Of a stretch of DNA of 64,000 nt, positions 40,154 through 49,458 are shown in pieces. Position 1 is the first letter of the stretch. The number at the start of each line of letters is the position of its first letter. The translations under genes and the position numbers were made by a program. Source of the stretch: an uncultured Paracoccaceae bacterium (GTDB lineage: Bacteria > Pseudomonadota > Alphaproteobacteria > Rhodobacterales > Rhodobacteraceae); contig CANNFE010000002.1 in NCBI GenBank assembly GCA_947503775.1, positions 557,415-621,414 of the forward strand. The letters are read 5' to 3'. The notes beneath the pieces were generated by a model. That model made no database searches. It saw only the letters and a list, made by a program, of their open reading frames with translations, and had not been told where the DNA came from.

Positions 40154-43100
40154 ATGCGGTTTTCCAGGCTCAGGCTGAATGGCTTCAAGAGTTTCGTCGA
40201 TCCAACGGATCTTGTGATCGCGGACGGGCTGACCGGTGTGGTCGGGCCGAACGGGTGCGGGAAGTCGAACCTCCTGGAGGCGCTCCGCTGGGTGATGGGC
40301 GAGAACCGACCGACCGCGATGCGCGGCGGCGGGATGGAGGATGTCATCTTTGCCGGGGCCGCCACGCGGCCTGCGCGGAGCTTTGCCGAGGTCTCGCTGG
40401 TCATCGACAATACCGAGCGGCTGGCGCCGGCCGGGTTCAACGATGGCGATATGCTCGAGATCGTGCGGCGGATCACCAAGGATGCCGGATCGGCTTATAA
40501 GGTCGGGGTCAAGGATGTGCGGGCACGGGATGTGCAGATGCTGTTCGCCGATGCCTCTACGGGCGCGCATTCGCCGGCTTTGGTCCGGCAGGGGCAGATC
40601 TCGGAGCTGATCAATGCCAAGCCCAAGGCGCGGCGGCGGATCCTGGAAGAGGCGGCGGGGATTTCGGGGCTTTATCAGCGGCGGCATGAGGCGGAGTTGA
40701 AGCTGAAAGGGGCCGAACAGAACCTGTCGCGGGTCGATGACGTGCTGGAGCAGCTGGCCTCTCAATTGGCGTCGCTCGCGCGGCAGGCCAAGCAGGCGGC
40801 GCGGTATCGCGAGATCGCGGAGGCGCTTCGCGAGGCGGAGGGGCTTTTGCTCTACCGGCGTTGGCGCGAGGCGGATCAGGCGCGGATGGCGGCTGCGGAC
40901 GTGCTGAAGGCGCGGTCGGTTGCGGCGGCCTCGGCCGAGCGGGAGGCGGTTGCGGCAGGCACGGCACGCGAGGCGGCGGAGGCGGGGCTGCCTGCCCTGC
41001 GCGATGAGGCGGCGATTGCCGCGGCGGTGGTCCAGCGGATCGAGGTGGAGCGCGCGACGCTGGAGGCCGAGGCGGAGCGGGCGGCGGCGGCGGTCGAGAC
41101 GCTGACGGGCCGTGTGGCGCAGCTGGGGCGGGATATCGAGCGCGAAGGCGGGTTGAACCGCGATGCGGAAGAGACGATCGCACGGCTTGAGAGCGAGGCG
41201 GCGGAGCTGGCGTCCGACAGTGCGGGCGATGAGGATCGGCAGGCCGAGGCGGAGGGCCAGGCGCGCGAGGCGGCGGAGGTGCTGGCGGCGCGGGAGGCCG
41301 ATCTGTCGGAGATGACCGAGGACGCGGCGCGGCTGGCCGCGCGGCACCAGTCTGCGGAGCGGCTGGTCGAGGAGAGCCAGAAGGGTCAGGTGCGGGCGCG
41401 GTCCGAAGCGGCGCGCGCGGCGGAGGTCGTGGCGACCGCAGGCGAGGCCGTGACGGTGGCGGCTGCGGATGCGGATGCGGCAGAAGCGGCGGGCCATGCG
41501 GCGGTTGCGGCGGCGGAGGCGGCGGATGCGGCTTTGGTGGCCGCCGAGGAGGCGCGCGCCGAGGTGCAGTCGCGCGAGGCGGAGGCGCGGGCGGCGCGGT
41601 CGTCTTCGGACGGTGAGGCGAAGGCGCTGGAGGCCGAGGCGGGCGCTTTGGAGCGGCTGGTGGCGCGCGAGGCCGGGGATGGCGGTCAATTGATCGACCG
41701 GGTGAGCGTCGAGGACGGGTTCGAGAAGGCTTTGGGCGCGGCGTTGGCGGACGATCTCCGGGCTCCTCTGGTGGCCGGTGATGGATCGGGCTGGGCGGCG
41801 TTGACAGCCTATGACGCCGTTCCGGATCTGCCGGCGGGCGCGGTGGCTTTGGCCGGGTTCGTGACGGCTCCGTCTGTGCTGGATCGGCGGCTTGCACTGA
41901 TTGGTGTCGTGGATGCCGGGGATGGCGCGCGGCTTCAGGAGGCCTTGCGGCCCGGGCAGCGGCTGGTCTCTCGCGAGGGGGATCTGTGGCGTTGGGACGG
42001 GTTCCGAGCGGCGGCGAAGGATGCGCCGTCGGAAGCGGCCTTGCGGCTGGAGCAGATGAACCGGCTGGCGGCCTTGCGGGCGGAGCTGGAGGCAGCGCGG
42101 GGCCGGGCCGAGACGGCGCGGGCGGCGCATGAGACGCTGGGCGCGGAGCTGGCGGCGGCAGCCGAGGCGGATGCCGCGGCGCGGGCGGCGCGCAAGGCGG
42201 CGGATGGAGCGGTGGCCGACGCGCAGCGGCGGCAGAGCCGGTCCGAGGCGGACCGGGATCTGGCGGCCGGGCGGCTGGAGGCGGCGAAGCTGGCCGTGGT
42301 GCGGCACGAGGATGAGGCGACGGCGGCGGATGCCCGGCTGAAGGAGGCGCGGGCGGCGCTGGCGGGGCTTGGCGATCTTGCGGCGAGCCGGGCGCAGCTT
42401 GAGGACGTCAAGATGGCCGTCGAGGCCGCACGCATGACGATGATGGCGCGCCGGTCGGCCCATGACGAGCTGCGCCGGGACGCTGAGGCGCGGGCGCGGC
42501 GGCGCCAATCGATCGACACCGAGCTGGGCAGCTGGCGGAAGCGTCTGGAGACGGCGAGCACGCGGATGGCCGAGCTGGTGGCGCGCAAGGCCGCCACTGA
42601 AGACGAGCTTGAGGAGGCGGCGCGCGTGCCGGGCGAGGTGGCCGGGAAGGTCGACGGGCTCGCGAGCGGTCTGCAAGAGGCCGGAGCGCGCAAGACGGCG
42701 GCGGCGACTGCCCTGACGACCGGCGAGACAGCGGCGCGCGAGGCCGATCACGCGCTGCGCGGCGCGGAGCGGGCCGCCTCGGAGGCGCGGGAGGAGCGGG
42801 CCCGGGCCGAGGCACTGGCGGCGAGCGCGGCGGAGGCGGTCGAGGCTGCGAAGGAGCGGATCTCGGAGGCGCTGGAGGTGACGCCGGAGCGGCTTCTCGA
42901 GGCGTTGGGCGCGGATCCTGACAAGATGCCGGCGGCCGAGGAGATCGAGGCCAAGGTCGCGCAGTTCAAGCGGCAGCGCGATGCGCTGGGGGCGGTAAAC
43001 CTGCGGGCCGAGGAGGATGCCAAGGAGGTGCGCCAGGAGCATGAGGGGCTTGCGCGCGAGAAGCAGGATCTGGAAGCGGCGATCGCGGCTTTGCGGACCG

Positions 43101-43606
43101 GAATTTCGAGCCTGAACCGGGAAGGGCGCGAGCGTCTGCTGACCGCGTTCGAGGAAGTGAACCGGTCCTTCGGACTGCTCTTTACGCATCTCTTCGGAGG
43201 CGGCGAGGCCAAGCTGGTTCTGGTCGAGAGCGATGATCCTTTGGAAGCGGGGCTCGAGATCATGTGCCAGCCGCCGGGCAAGAAGCTGTCGACGTTGTCG
43301 CTTTTGTCGGGCGGGGAGCAGACGCTGACGGCTCTGGCGCTGATCTTTGCGGTGTTCCTGGCCAATCCGGCGCCGATCTGTGTGCTCGACGAGGTGGATG
43401 CGCCTTTGGACGATGCGAATGTGACGCGGTTCTGCGATCTGCTGGACGAGATGACGCGGCGCACGAATACGCGGTTCCTGATCATCACGCACCATGCGGT
43501 GACGATGGCACGGATGGACCGGCTGTTCGGGGTGACGATGGGCGAGCAGGGGGTGTCGCAGCTGGTCTCGGTCGATCTGAAGAAGGCGGAGACGCTGGTC
43601 GCCTAA
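40154..43606 (+). CDS. smc: chromosome segregation protein SMC
   Basis: 1150 aa. N-terminal ATPase half with MRFSRLRLNGFKSFVD and Walker A GPNGCGKSN; two long coiled coils (about residues 165-490 and 640-920) of Ala/Glu/Arg-rich heptads; a hinge around 495-620 (EDGFEKALGAALADDLRAPL); C-terminal half with signature LSLLSGGEQTLTALALIFAV and Walker B ICVLDEVDAPLDD. It organises and segregates chromosomes with ScpAB. The coiled-coil arms produce long spurious antisense frames. Monocistronic. Confidence 0.96.
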   Translation: MRFSRLRLNGFKSFVDPTDLVIADGLTGVVGPNGCGKSNLLEALRWVMGENRPTAMRGGGMEDVIFAGAATRPARSFAEVSLVIDNTERLAPAGFNDGDMLEIVRRITKDAGSAYKVGVKDVRARDVQMLFADASTGAHSPALVRQGQISELINAKPKARRRILEEAAGISGLYQRRHEAELKLKGAEQNLSRVDDVLEQLASQLASLARQAKQAARYREIAEALREAEGLLLYRRWREADQARMAAADVLKARSVAAASAEREAVAAGTAREAAEAGLPALRDEAAIAAAVVQRIEVERATLEAEAERAAAAVETLTGRVAQLGRDIEREGGLNRDAEETIARLESEAAELASDSAGDEDRQAEAEGQAREAAEVLAAREADLSEMTEDAARLAARHQSAERLVEESQKGQVRARSEAARAAEVVATAGEAVTVAAADADAAEAAGHAAVAAAEAADAALVAAEEARAEVQSREAEARAARSSSDGEAKALEAEAGALERLVAREAGDGGQLIDRVSVEDGFEKALGAALADDLRAPLVAGDGSGWAALTAYDAVPDLPAGAVALAGFVTAPSVLDRRLALIGVVDAGDGARLQEALRPGQRLVSREGDLWRWDGFRAAAKDAPSEAALRLEQMNRLAALRAELEAARGRAETARAAHETLGAELAAAAEADAAARAARKAADGAVADAQRRQSRSEADRDLAAGRLEAAKLAVVRHEDEATAADARLKEARAALAGLGDLAASRAQLEDVKMAVEAARMTMMARRSAHDELRRDAEARARRRQSIDTELGSWRKRLETASTRMAELVARKAATEDELEEAARVPGEVAGKVDGLASGLQEAGARKTAAATALTTGETAAREADHALRGAERAASEAREERARAEALAASAAEAVEAAKERISEALEVTPERLLEALGADPDKMPAAEEIEAKVAQFKRQRDALGAVNLRAEEDAKEVRQEHEGLAREKQDLEAAIAALRTGISSLNREGRERLLTAFEEVNRSFGLLFTHLFGGGEAKLVLVESDDPLEAGLEIMCQPPGKKLSTLSLLSGGEQTLTALALIFAVFLANPAPICVLDEVDAPLDDANVTRFCDLLDEMTRRTNTRFLIITHHAVTMARMDRLFGVTMGEQGVSQLVSVDLKKAETLVA

Positions 43607-43640
43607 AGGCCCTTGCGCGGAGGTGGCGGCGGCCGTGGGA

Positions 43641-43666
43641 TTTGCATATTTTTAGCCAGATGAAGG
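43641..43666 (+). repeat. dispersed AGATGAAG element
   Basis: Copy with one change (TTTTTAGCCAGATGAAGG), 35 bases downstream of the smc stop. It is followed within about 40 bases by the GTTAAGGTTAA repeat, the same pairing seen after fmt at 63371/63461. Confidence 0.65.
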
Positions 43667-43699
43667 TTGGGGGCGCTGCGTGTTTTCGGTGAGGGACCT

Positions 43700-43728
43700 G
43701 TTAAGGTTAACCGGCCTTAGGGTTAACG
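43700..43728 (+). repeat. GTTAAGGTTAA repeat, copy 1
   Basis: 29 bases: GTTAAGGTTAACCGG, then a TTAGGGTTAA end. It matches 63619-63647 at 23 of 29 positions, and the first 11 bases recur at 63461-63471. TTAA words in this arrangement resemble CtrA boxes, but the spacing is not the canonical 7. Confidence 0.5.
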
Positions 43729-43912
43729 CTTTTGGAGGTGGAGCCTTGACGGGGGTTTTAGGGAATATGCTTCTGGGAGGCGCAGCCCTGGATTGTCCCT
43801 CTGGACGAGTTGGGTGCTCGGTCGTGGAGGTGTTTGTGACCACTCGATCCTGAATTGGGTTGGACTGCGCCTTGGGATTTCTAACCGGTGGGTTCAGCTT
43901 GGAGTCGTTCCT

Positions 43913-44749
43913 CTAAGGTCTCAGACCGAAGTCTGCGAGAACCTTGTCTCGGGCGTCCGCAGGCAGCGCCCTGCTGGCGAGGAGGCTCTCGCGTGAGGCT
44001 TTGCGCCCGCGCTGTTCGCTGATGCTGGCGCCGTGATTGACAAGGTAGAGCGCGGCGGGAAACGGGATCGGGGCAAGGGTGAAGCCGTAATCGGCCATGC
44101 GGGTGGGCGTTTCGGTATGCGAGCCGCGGCGGCGGATCACCTCGGCGAAGCTCCGCCCGCCGCGATGGTCGAAACGCAGCGCATTGGATGAGCCGCAGAT
44201 GCCCCAGAAAGGCGGCTCGGGGCCGAGATGGGCGATGGCGGGCTCTGTCTCTTCGAACATGTAGCCGGTTTCGATGATGTAGCCCTGGCCGTTATTGTCG
44301 GTGCGGATATGGCCCACGAGGCCGGGGTGGAGGATGTCGTCGGCGTCAAGGTGAAAGACGTAGCCGTCGACGCCTTTCGTGCGGCCGACCTCTTCGAAGA
44401 GCATCGCGATCTTCTTGGTCCTGTCGGAGCCGCGTGTGGAGCCGGTATAGGGCAGATGCGTGATGCGGGGATCGTCTGGCAGATTGGGTCGGTCCTGGCA
44501 GCAGACGAGGGCCGACCAGTTGGGGTCCCTCTGGCGGAGCAGGCTTGCGAGCGTCTGGGTGAGAAGGCGCTGGATCTTTGGCCAGTCACCCGTTTTGTCG
44601 CGCGCGACGAGGGGGATCGTGAAGATGACCTTTGGATCGCCAGAGGGCGGTGGCAGGCGGGTGGTGGCGCGGAAGATCGCGCCCTTGATTTTTCGCTGGG
44701 TCGGCGAGTTCGGCTTGAAAAGCTCGGAGAGGCGGAGGTCGCGGATCAT
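43913..44749 (-). CDS. glycosyltransferase-like protein 1 of a tandem trio
   Basis: 278 aa from ATG 44749 (MIRDLRLSELFKPNSPTQRK), overlapping the previous stop (ATGA). PPPSGDPKVIFTIPLVAR, SALVCCQDRPNLPDD and the metal-binding-type HLDADDILHPGLVGHIRTDN suggest a GT-A nucleotide-sugar transferase fold with a DxD motif. No membrane helix. It shares the whole layout with the next two genes. Substrate unknown; probably surface polysaccharide or glycan modification. Confidence 0.72.
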   Translation of the reverse strand: MIRDLRLSELFKPNSPTQRKIKGAIFRATTRLPPPSGDPKVIFTIPLVARDKTGDWPKIQRLLTQTLASLLRQRDPNWSALVCCQDRPNLPDDPRITHLPYTGSTRGSDRTKKIAMLFEEVGRTKGVDGYVFHLDADDILHPGLVGHIRTDNNGQGYIIETGYMFEETEPAIAHLGPEPPFWGICGSSNALRFDHRGGRSFAEVIRRRGSHTETPTRMADYGFTLAPIPFPAALYLVNHGASISEQRGRKASRESLLASRALPADARDKVLADFGLRP

Positions 44750-45591
44750 GGCACGGCCAGATGGAAAATCTCGCGCACCTCTTCGGCCATCTCGGGCGGC
44801 AGCGCGTTCTTGTCGAAATGGGTCATCTTGCGGTGCAGGCTGCCGCGTTTTTCCCGGAGGTTCTCGCCATGGTTCACGATGTAGGCCATGGCATGGAACG
44901 GGACGAGGGCGAGCCGGAAGCCGTAGCGGCGGGCATGGCGGGCCACCTGCTTGTGATCCTCCCGCTCGATCAGAAGGCCGGTGAAATCGGCGCCGCTCCG
45001 CAGGTCGTAGCGGTAGGCAGCGGACGAGCCGCAATGGTTGTAGAACCGCTTGGCCTTCGGGAACTGCCGGTTCGACGGTTGCAGGATGGCGAGGCGGCCT
45101 GTGGCGGCATCGTACATGTAGCCCTTGTCGATCAGGTAGCCGTGGCCGTTATTGTCGGTTCGCATATGTTCGGTCAGCTTGGGATGCGGCAGGTCGTCGG
45201 CATCGAGCGGAAAGAGGTAGCCGTCGCCGGTTTCCGTCTCAAGGACGTGCCGCGCGAGTTGGCGCGCCTTCTCGGGCCTGTCATTGAACTTGTCCGATGC
45301 GTCTGAGCGCAGGAAGTGGACGTTCTGGCCGAAGGTAATCTTTTCGGGCTGATCCTGTCCGCAGATGAGCGCGGTCCAGTTCGGGTCGGTCTGGCGGTCG
45401 AGCGCCTCCATCGTATGAACGAGGTTGGTTTCGACGACGTCCCAAGCCTCGGACCGGCGGCGGGACACGAGGGGGATCGCGTAGATCACCTTGGGGTTGC
45501 CTGAGGGCGGGCCGAGCGGGTTGGCGGCGCGCCAGGTGCGGGCGTGGCGTGCATCATCGAGGCGCTGGCGGAGGTCGGTGAGGAGTTTCAT
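44746..45591 (-). CDS. glycosyltransferase-like protein 2 of a tandem trio
   Basis: 281 aa. PPSGNPKVIYAIPLVSRRRS, TALICGQDQPEK, PLDADDLPHPKLTEHMRTDN and YGFRLALVPFHAMAYIVNHG parallel the neighbours at corresponding positions. Conserved acidic DADD in the middle is the likely metal/UDP site. ATGA overlaps on both sides show tight translational coupling. A C-terminal basic stretch (REKRGSLHRKM) is shared with gene 3. Confidence 0.72.
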   Translation of the reverse strand: MKLLTDLRQRLDDARHARTWRAANPLGPPSGNPKVIYAIPLVSRRRSEAWDVVETNLVHTMEALDRQTDPNWTALICGQDQPEKITFGQNVHFLRSDASDKFNDRPEKARQLARHVLETETGDGYLFPLDADDLPHPKLTEHMRTDNNGHGYLIDKGYMYDAATGRLAILQPSNRQFPKAKRFYNHCGSSAAYRYDLRSGADFTGLLIEREDHKQVARHARRYGFRLALVPFHAMAYIVNHGENLREKRGSLHRKMTHFDKNALPPEMAEEVREIFHLAVP

Positions 45592-46457
45592 GGCAGGTCG
45601 CCCAGGCGGAAGTCGTGTTGGACTTTCGCCGTTTCTTCGTCGGTGAGCGGCGAGATGTCCAGATGCTTGAGCTTGCCCGCCATCTTGCCCCGGCGTTTGC
45701 GCATGTTCTCTCCGTGGCCGACGACATAGAGCGCCGCGTGAAAGGGGATGGGGGTCATGTGCAGGCCGAAATGGGTCATGTTGCGGGGCACTTTGCGGTG
45801 GGCGCCGCGCTTGGCGATGAGGGCTCCGATATCGGCGCCGGCGCGGCGGTCGAGGCGGATGGCGGTGGAGGAGCCGCAGGAGCGGAGGAACTCGGTCGCC
45901 TCGGGAAAGCGCGCATCGGCGGGCTGGAGCGCGGCAAGCTGGCCGGTTTCGGCATGCATCATGTAGCCTTTATCGATGAAATAGCCCGCTCCGTTGTCGT
46001 CGGTGAGGATATGCTCGACCACGCCGGGATGCAGGATGTCGTCGGCGTCGAAGGGGAAGTAGTAGCCCTCCTCGGGGCCCTTGGCGAGGACGTGGCGGGC
46101 GAGCGCGAACATCTTTGCGCCCTTGTCGAAGAAGGTGTCGGGCCCATCGAAGGGCAGGAACGTGATGCGGTCGTCCTGGGGCAGGGCCGGGCGGTCCTGG
46201 CCGCAGATGACGGCTTGCCAGCCCTTGCGGGTCTGGTTGCGGAAGCTGGCGAGGGTTCGGGCGAGGTTGGCTTCGACCTGGGACCAGTCGTCCGAGCGGG
46301 CCTTGGCGACGAGGGGGAGGGCGAAGATGACGGTGCCGTTGCCCGACGGAGGCGGCAGGCGGTTGCGCAGGCGCCAGAGCGTGCCGATGGCGCGGCGCTG
46401 GAGCCAGGTTTCACCTTTGGAGATCCGGCGGGCGACGTCTTTGGGGGTCGTGTTCAT
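45588..46457 (-). CDS. glycosyltransferase-like protein 3 of a tandem trio
   Basis: 289 aa, first gene of the operon. PPPSGNGTVIFALPLVAKAR, QAVICGQDRPALPQDD, PFDADDILHPGVVEHILTDD and PIPFHAALYVVGHGENMRKR are the family's shared blocks. The three proteins differ enough outside these blocks to be old paralogs rather than a recent duplication. I cannot name a characterised homolog. Confidence 0.72.
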   Translation of the reverse strand: MNTTPKDVARRISKGETWLQRRAIGTLWRLRNRLPPPSGNGTVIFALPLVAKARSDDWSQVEANLARTLASFRNQTRKGWQAVICGQDRPALPQDDRITFLPFDGPDTFFDKGAKMFALARHVLAKGPEEGYYFPFDADDILHPGVVEHILTDDNGAGYFIDKGYMMHAETGQLAALQPADARFPEATEFLRSCGSSTAIRLDRRAGADIGALIAKRGAHRKVPRNMTHFGLHMTPIPFHAALYVVGHGENMRKRRGKMAGKLKHLDISPLTDEETAKVQHDFRLGDLP

Positions 46458-46572
46458 CGCGGTGTCCGGTCTGGCTGTCGGGCGGGTCGGCGTGTTCCGC
46501 TGGCATGCGGGCGTCTCTGGATCCGGCGGAGCTTAGCGGGGTTTGGCCCTGCCGCAAGATGCGGGGACGCGG

Positions 46573-47493
46573 TCATGGGATCAGCCACGCGATCAGGGCG
46601 ATGACGGCGAGGGTCGCGAGGCCGAGGCCCCAGCTGCGCCAAAGAAGCGAGACGGCGGCGTCGATGTCGGCTGGGCCGATGGATTTGCGGCCTGCGGGAT
46701 GGACGAAAGGGAAGTGGGTGAGCTGCCCCTCGTAGCTGCGCGGGCCGGCGAGGGAGATGTCGAGGGCGCGGGCCATCGCGGCTTCGGGCCAGCCGGCATT
46801 GGGGGAGCGGTGCAGGCGCGCATCGGCGGCGATGTCAGGCCAGCGGATGGGGCGAGGTGCGACGGTTATGATCGCGAGGGCCGTCAGGCGCGCGGGGATC
46901 CAGTTGAGCGCGTCGTCGAGCCGGGCGGCGGCCCAGCCGAAGGCGGCGTGGCGGGGAGTGCGGTAGCCGATCATGCTGTCGGCGGTGTTGACGGCCTTGT
47001 AGGCAAGAAGGCCCGGAAGGCCGCCGATCAGGAACCAGAAGGTGGGGGCGGTCACGCCGTCGGAGAGGTTTTCGGCAGCGCTTTCGATGGCGGCGCGGGC
47101 GATGGCGGGCTCGTCCATCCCGGCGGTGTCGCGGCCGACGATGCGGGCGACGGCGCGGCGGCCTTCGGAGGTCGAGAGGCGGAGGGCCTGTGCGACGGCT
47201 TTGACGTGATCGCAGAGGCTGCGCTGGGCGAGGAGGATGGCGGCGGCGACGATCTCGGCGACCATGCCGGGGAGGGCGGCCAGAAGCGCGCCGGTCCCGA
47301 GGGCGGCGGCGAGGAGGAGGGCGAGGGCCGCGATCCCCCTGGCCTTGCGGGCGGAGCCCTCGTTGAGGCGGGCGTCGAGCCAGCCGACGGCGCGGCCCAT
47401 GAGCACGGCGGGATGGGGCGCGCGGCTCCAGAGCCAACGGGGCTCTCCGAAGGCGGCGTCGAGGAGGGCGGCGAGAAGGAGGGCGGCGCTCAT
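46573..47493 (-). CDS. cobD: adenosylcobinamide-phosphate synthase CobD (CbiB)
   Basis: 306 aa from ATG 47493 ([20 protein letters not shown]). Polytopic membrane protein with the family motifs [41 protein letters not shown] and [14 protein letters not shown]. It attaches (R)-1-aminopropan-2-ol phosphate to adenosylcobyric acid. It is 64 bases below cobC, whose product supplies the aminopropanol phosphate. Confidence 0.94.
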   Translation of the reverse strand: MSAALLLAALLDAAFGEPRWLWSRAPHPAVLMGRAVGWLDARLNEGSARKARGIAALALLLAAALGTGALLAALPGMVAEIVAAAILLAQRSLCDHVKAVAQALRLSTSEGRRAVARIVGRDTAGMDEPAIARAAIESAAENLSDGVTAPTFWFLIGGLPGLLAYKAVNTADSMIGYRTPRHAAFGWAAARLDDALNWIPARLTALAIITVAPRPIRWPDIAADARLHRSPNAGWPEAAMARALDISLAGPRSYEGQLTHFPFVHPAGRKSIGPADIDAAVSLLWRSWGLGLATLAVIALIAWLIP

Positions 47494-47508
47494 CGGGACG
47501 GACGCCCG

Positions 47509-47554
47509 GCGCTTGCTGGCGGCTGCGCCGCAGCGTCGCCCCGCCCGCCGTCCC
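47509..47554. repeat. 46-bp repeat, copy 1
   Basis: In the cobC-cobD gap. It matches 50547-50592 at 42 of 46 positions and contains the small palindrome CTGCG-C-CGCAG. Both copies end CCGTCCC and lie beside cobalamin genes. Confidence 0.6.
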
Positions 47555-47557
47555 ATG

Positions 47558-48517
47558 TCATTGGAGGGCGGCCTCGAGTTGGCCCCAGCGGTCCGGAGCG
47601 GGCAGGCCGAGGCGCAGCCAGGTTCTGGAATAAGGGAAGATGCGGCTCCAGACATGGCGGCCCGCGAGGCGGTGTTGCCATGTGGCGGCATCGTCCACCT
47701 CGTATAGGCGAAAGAGGGTCGTGCCGCCAAGGGGCGCCGCGCCCTCGGCCACGAGGAGCGTGTCGAGGCGGGCGGCGCCTTCCGCGAGGCGCGCGCGCGT
47801 GGCGTCGGCCCAGGCGGTGTCTTCGAGGGCGCGCGCGCCGATCTCGAGCGCGGGACCGGAGACAGGCCAGGGGCCGAGGTTCTCTGCGAGGGACGGACGG
47901 TCCGGCGGGCCGAGCGTGTCGGGGGGCCCGATGGCGATGCCGAGGCGGAGGCCCGCGAGGCCCCAGAATTTGCCGAAGCTTTTCAAGATGATCGTTTTTT
48001 CGGGCTTCGGCCGCGCCACGAAGCTGAGACCGGGGCTTTCGTCGCAGAAGCTTTCATCGATGATGGCCATGGGGGCTTTGGCGAGATCTTCGGTGTGCCA
48101 GAGGCGGCCGTCGGGATTGTTGGGGTGGACGATCACATGGGCTGCGCCCTTTGGGCTTTCAGCGATTTTGCCATGGGCGGCGAAGGCGGCGGCATGTTCG
48201 TTATAGGTCGGAGCGGGGATCCAGGCGGGCCGGGATCCGGTCAGATCCGGCATCCGCGCGATGAGGGCCGAAGCGCCGGGGGCGGGGACGATCCGAAGCG
48301 CGTCCGGAACGCGCCAGAAGCGGCGCGCGGCGGCCTCGAGCCGGTCTGTTGCGGCCTGATCGGGGAGCGCGGTCCACGCCTCTGCCGGGATATCGCCGAT
48401 CGGGTAGGGGACCGGGTTGATGCCGGTCGACAGGTCGAGCCAGCCCGCGCGGGTCCCGCCATAGCGCGCGATCGCGGCGTCGAGCCCGCCGCCATGGTCG
48501 CGGGGCGGGGCGATCAT
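47558..48517 (-). CDS. cobC: L-threonine-O-3-phosphate decarboxylase CobC
   Basis: 319 aa from ATG 48517, overlapping the DUF1636 stop (ATGA). Class I/II PLP enzyme of the HisC-like group: [24 protein letters not shown], and the PLP lysine in [17 protein letters not shown]. It decarboxylates threonine phosphate to aminopropanol phosphate for the cobalamin nucleotide loop. The order DUF1636-cobC-cobD is a frequent alphaproteobacterial operon. Confidence 0.93.
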   Translation of the reverse strand: MIAPPRDHGGGLDAAIARYGGTRAGWLDLSTGINPVPYPIGDIPAEAWTALPDQAATDRLEAAARRFWRVPDALRIVPAPGASALIARMPDLTGSRPAWIPAPTYNEHAAAFAAHGKIAESPKGAAHVIVHPNNPDGRLWHTEDLAKAPMAIIDESFCDESPGLSFVARPKPEKTIILKSFGKFWGLAGLRLGIAIGPPDTLGPPDRPSLAENLGPWPVSGPALEIGARALEDTAWADATRARLAEGAARLDTLLVAEGAAPLGGTTLFRLYEVDDAATWQHRLAGRHVWSRIFPYSRTWLRLGLPAPDRWGQLEAALQ

Positions 48518-48879
48518 CCCTTTGGCAGCGGCGGATGGCGGGTGACGAAATGGCCCTTCACCCCTTGCGGCCACTCGCGATAGGGCACGACGCCGGTCTC
48601 GCTTTGCGCATGGAGGGCGGCATATTGGGCGATGGCCTCTGCCGCTTCGGGTTCGGGTTCGAACCGGCCGAGCGTGTAGGAGAGCTTGCCTTCTGCCTGG
48701 ATCGCGATGTTGCAGCCATGCGAGCAGCCCATGAGGCACGAGACGCGGCGGGTGCGCAGGCCCTCGGGCGCGGCGGTCTCGACCAGTTTGGCCAGCCGCT
48801 CGCCATCGGTTTGGGTGGGCGCGCGATCCTCCCAGTCGTCGCGCTTGCAGGTGTCGCAGATGGTGATCCAGGTGGTCAT
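48514..48879 (-). CDS. DUF1636 family metal-binding/ferredoxin-like protein
   Basis: 121 aa with MTTWITICDTCKRDDW at the start and CLMGCSHGCN at about residues 49-58; the spacing of five cysteines resembles thioredoxin-fold [2Fe-2S] ferredoxins. DUF1636 genes are often found in cobalamin clusters, as here with cobC and cobD, but their role is not established. A metal or redox helper for the cobalt pathway is an inference from context. Confidence 0.88.
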   Translation of the reverse strand: MTTWITICDTCKRDDWEDRAPTQTDGERLAKLVETAAPEGLRTRRVSCLMGCSHGCNIAIQAEGKLSYTLGRFEPEPEAAEAIAQYAALHAQSETGVVPYREWPQGVKGHFVTRHPPLPKG

Positions 48880-49098
48880 GGGGCGGCTCCGGCGCGGGCT
48901 GGGATATGCGCGGTGTTCAATCGCAAAACGGGGAGCGACACAAGAGAAAGGCCCCCGGGGATGGCCGCTTTGGGCCTTTGGGGCCGGTTAAGCTTTCTTT
49001 ACAAACCTTAGCGCTTTATTAACCTTTTTAAATCCAGAGTGAGGGTATCGACACCTCCTGGTTTAGGGGACCGGATGGGGTGTCGTGCAGAGGTAGAA
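48880..49098. promoter_or_regulatory. divergent regulatory gap with CtrA-like half sites
   Basis: 219 bases between the DUF1636-cobC-cobD operon and the receiver gene. Right half is A/T-rich, with TTAG-N7-TTAA at 49008-49022 (one change from the CtrA consensus) and further TTAA words at 48988 and 49028. An inverted repeat AAAGGCCC/GGGCCTTT lies at 48947-48979. No cobalamin riboswitch here. Confidence 0.35.
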
Positions 49099-49458
49099 AT
49101 GAAGGTCCTAGTCGTCGAAAGCAATTTCGACCTGTGCCAGATCTGGTGCAGACATCTGACGCGTTTGGGGATCACCACGCGTTGCGTTCAGACCCAGGCG
49201 GAGGCTGTCGCCGCCATTCGCGATGGATCCTTCGATGCCATCGTGCTTGATCTGGTTCTGAAGGACGGCAGTGCGTTTGCCGTCGCCGATTATGCGAGCT
49301 ACCGGTTGCCGGAGGCGCGGGTGATCTTTGTGACCAACACGACCTTCTTTTCGGACGGTTCGATCTTTAACCACATGCCCAATGCCTGCGCCTTCGTGCA
49401 GTCCGAGACGCCGCCGGAGGATCTGGCGGCGATCGTGGAGCATTACGCGGCGACCTGA
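49099..49458 (+). CDS. single-domain response regulator (receiver), atypical
   Basis: 119 aa from ATG 49099 (MKVLVVESNFDLCQIWCRHL). A receiver fold with the phospho-acceptor Asp51 in IVLDLVLKDGS. The usual acidic pair after beta1 is reduced to one Glu (VVESN), and the conserved Lys of beta5 appears replaced by Gln (CAFVQSE). There is no output domain, so it would signal by protein contact, or be phosphorylation-independent. No histidine kinase is adjacent. It ends overlapping the convergent GST gene. Confidence 0.82.
   Translation: MKVLVVESNFDLCQIWCRHLTRLGITTRCVQTQAEAVAAIRDGSFDAIVLDLVLKDGSAFAVADYASYRLPEARVIFVTNTTFFSDGSIFNHMPNACAFVQSETPPEDLAAIVEHYAAT

Larger units (their letters stand above)
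43607..43912. other. gene-free gap after smc
   Basis: 306 bases between smc and the glycosyltransferase operon (convergent). Contains the AGATGAAG element at 43641 and the GTTAAGGTTAA repeat at 43700. Lower GC than the flanking genes. No coding frame with a ribosome site seen. Confidence 0.5.

Noticed and set aside
41935..42693. 252-codon Ser/Ala/Arg-rich minus-strand frame inside smc
   Set aside because: Shadow of the second SMC coiled coil; low-complexity composition and no start signal.
39806..43495. 1229-codon open frame antisense to smc
   Set aside because: Arg/Pro/Leu-rich composition without domains, caused by the GC-rich codon use of the SMC coiled coils on the other strand. The smc frame has full motifs.
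46543..47991. 482-codon plus-strand frame opposite cobD and cobC
   Set aside because: Antisense shadow; it crosses two conserved genes and the 46-bp repeat.
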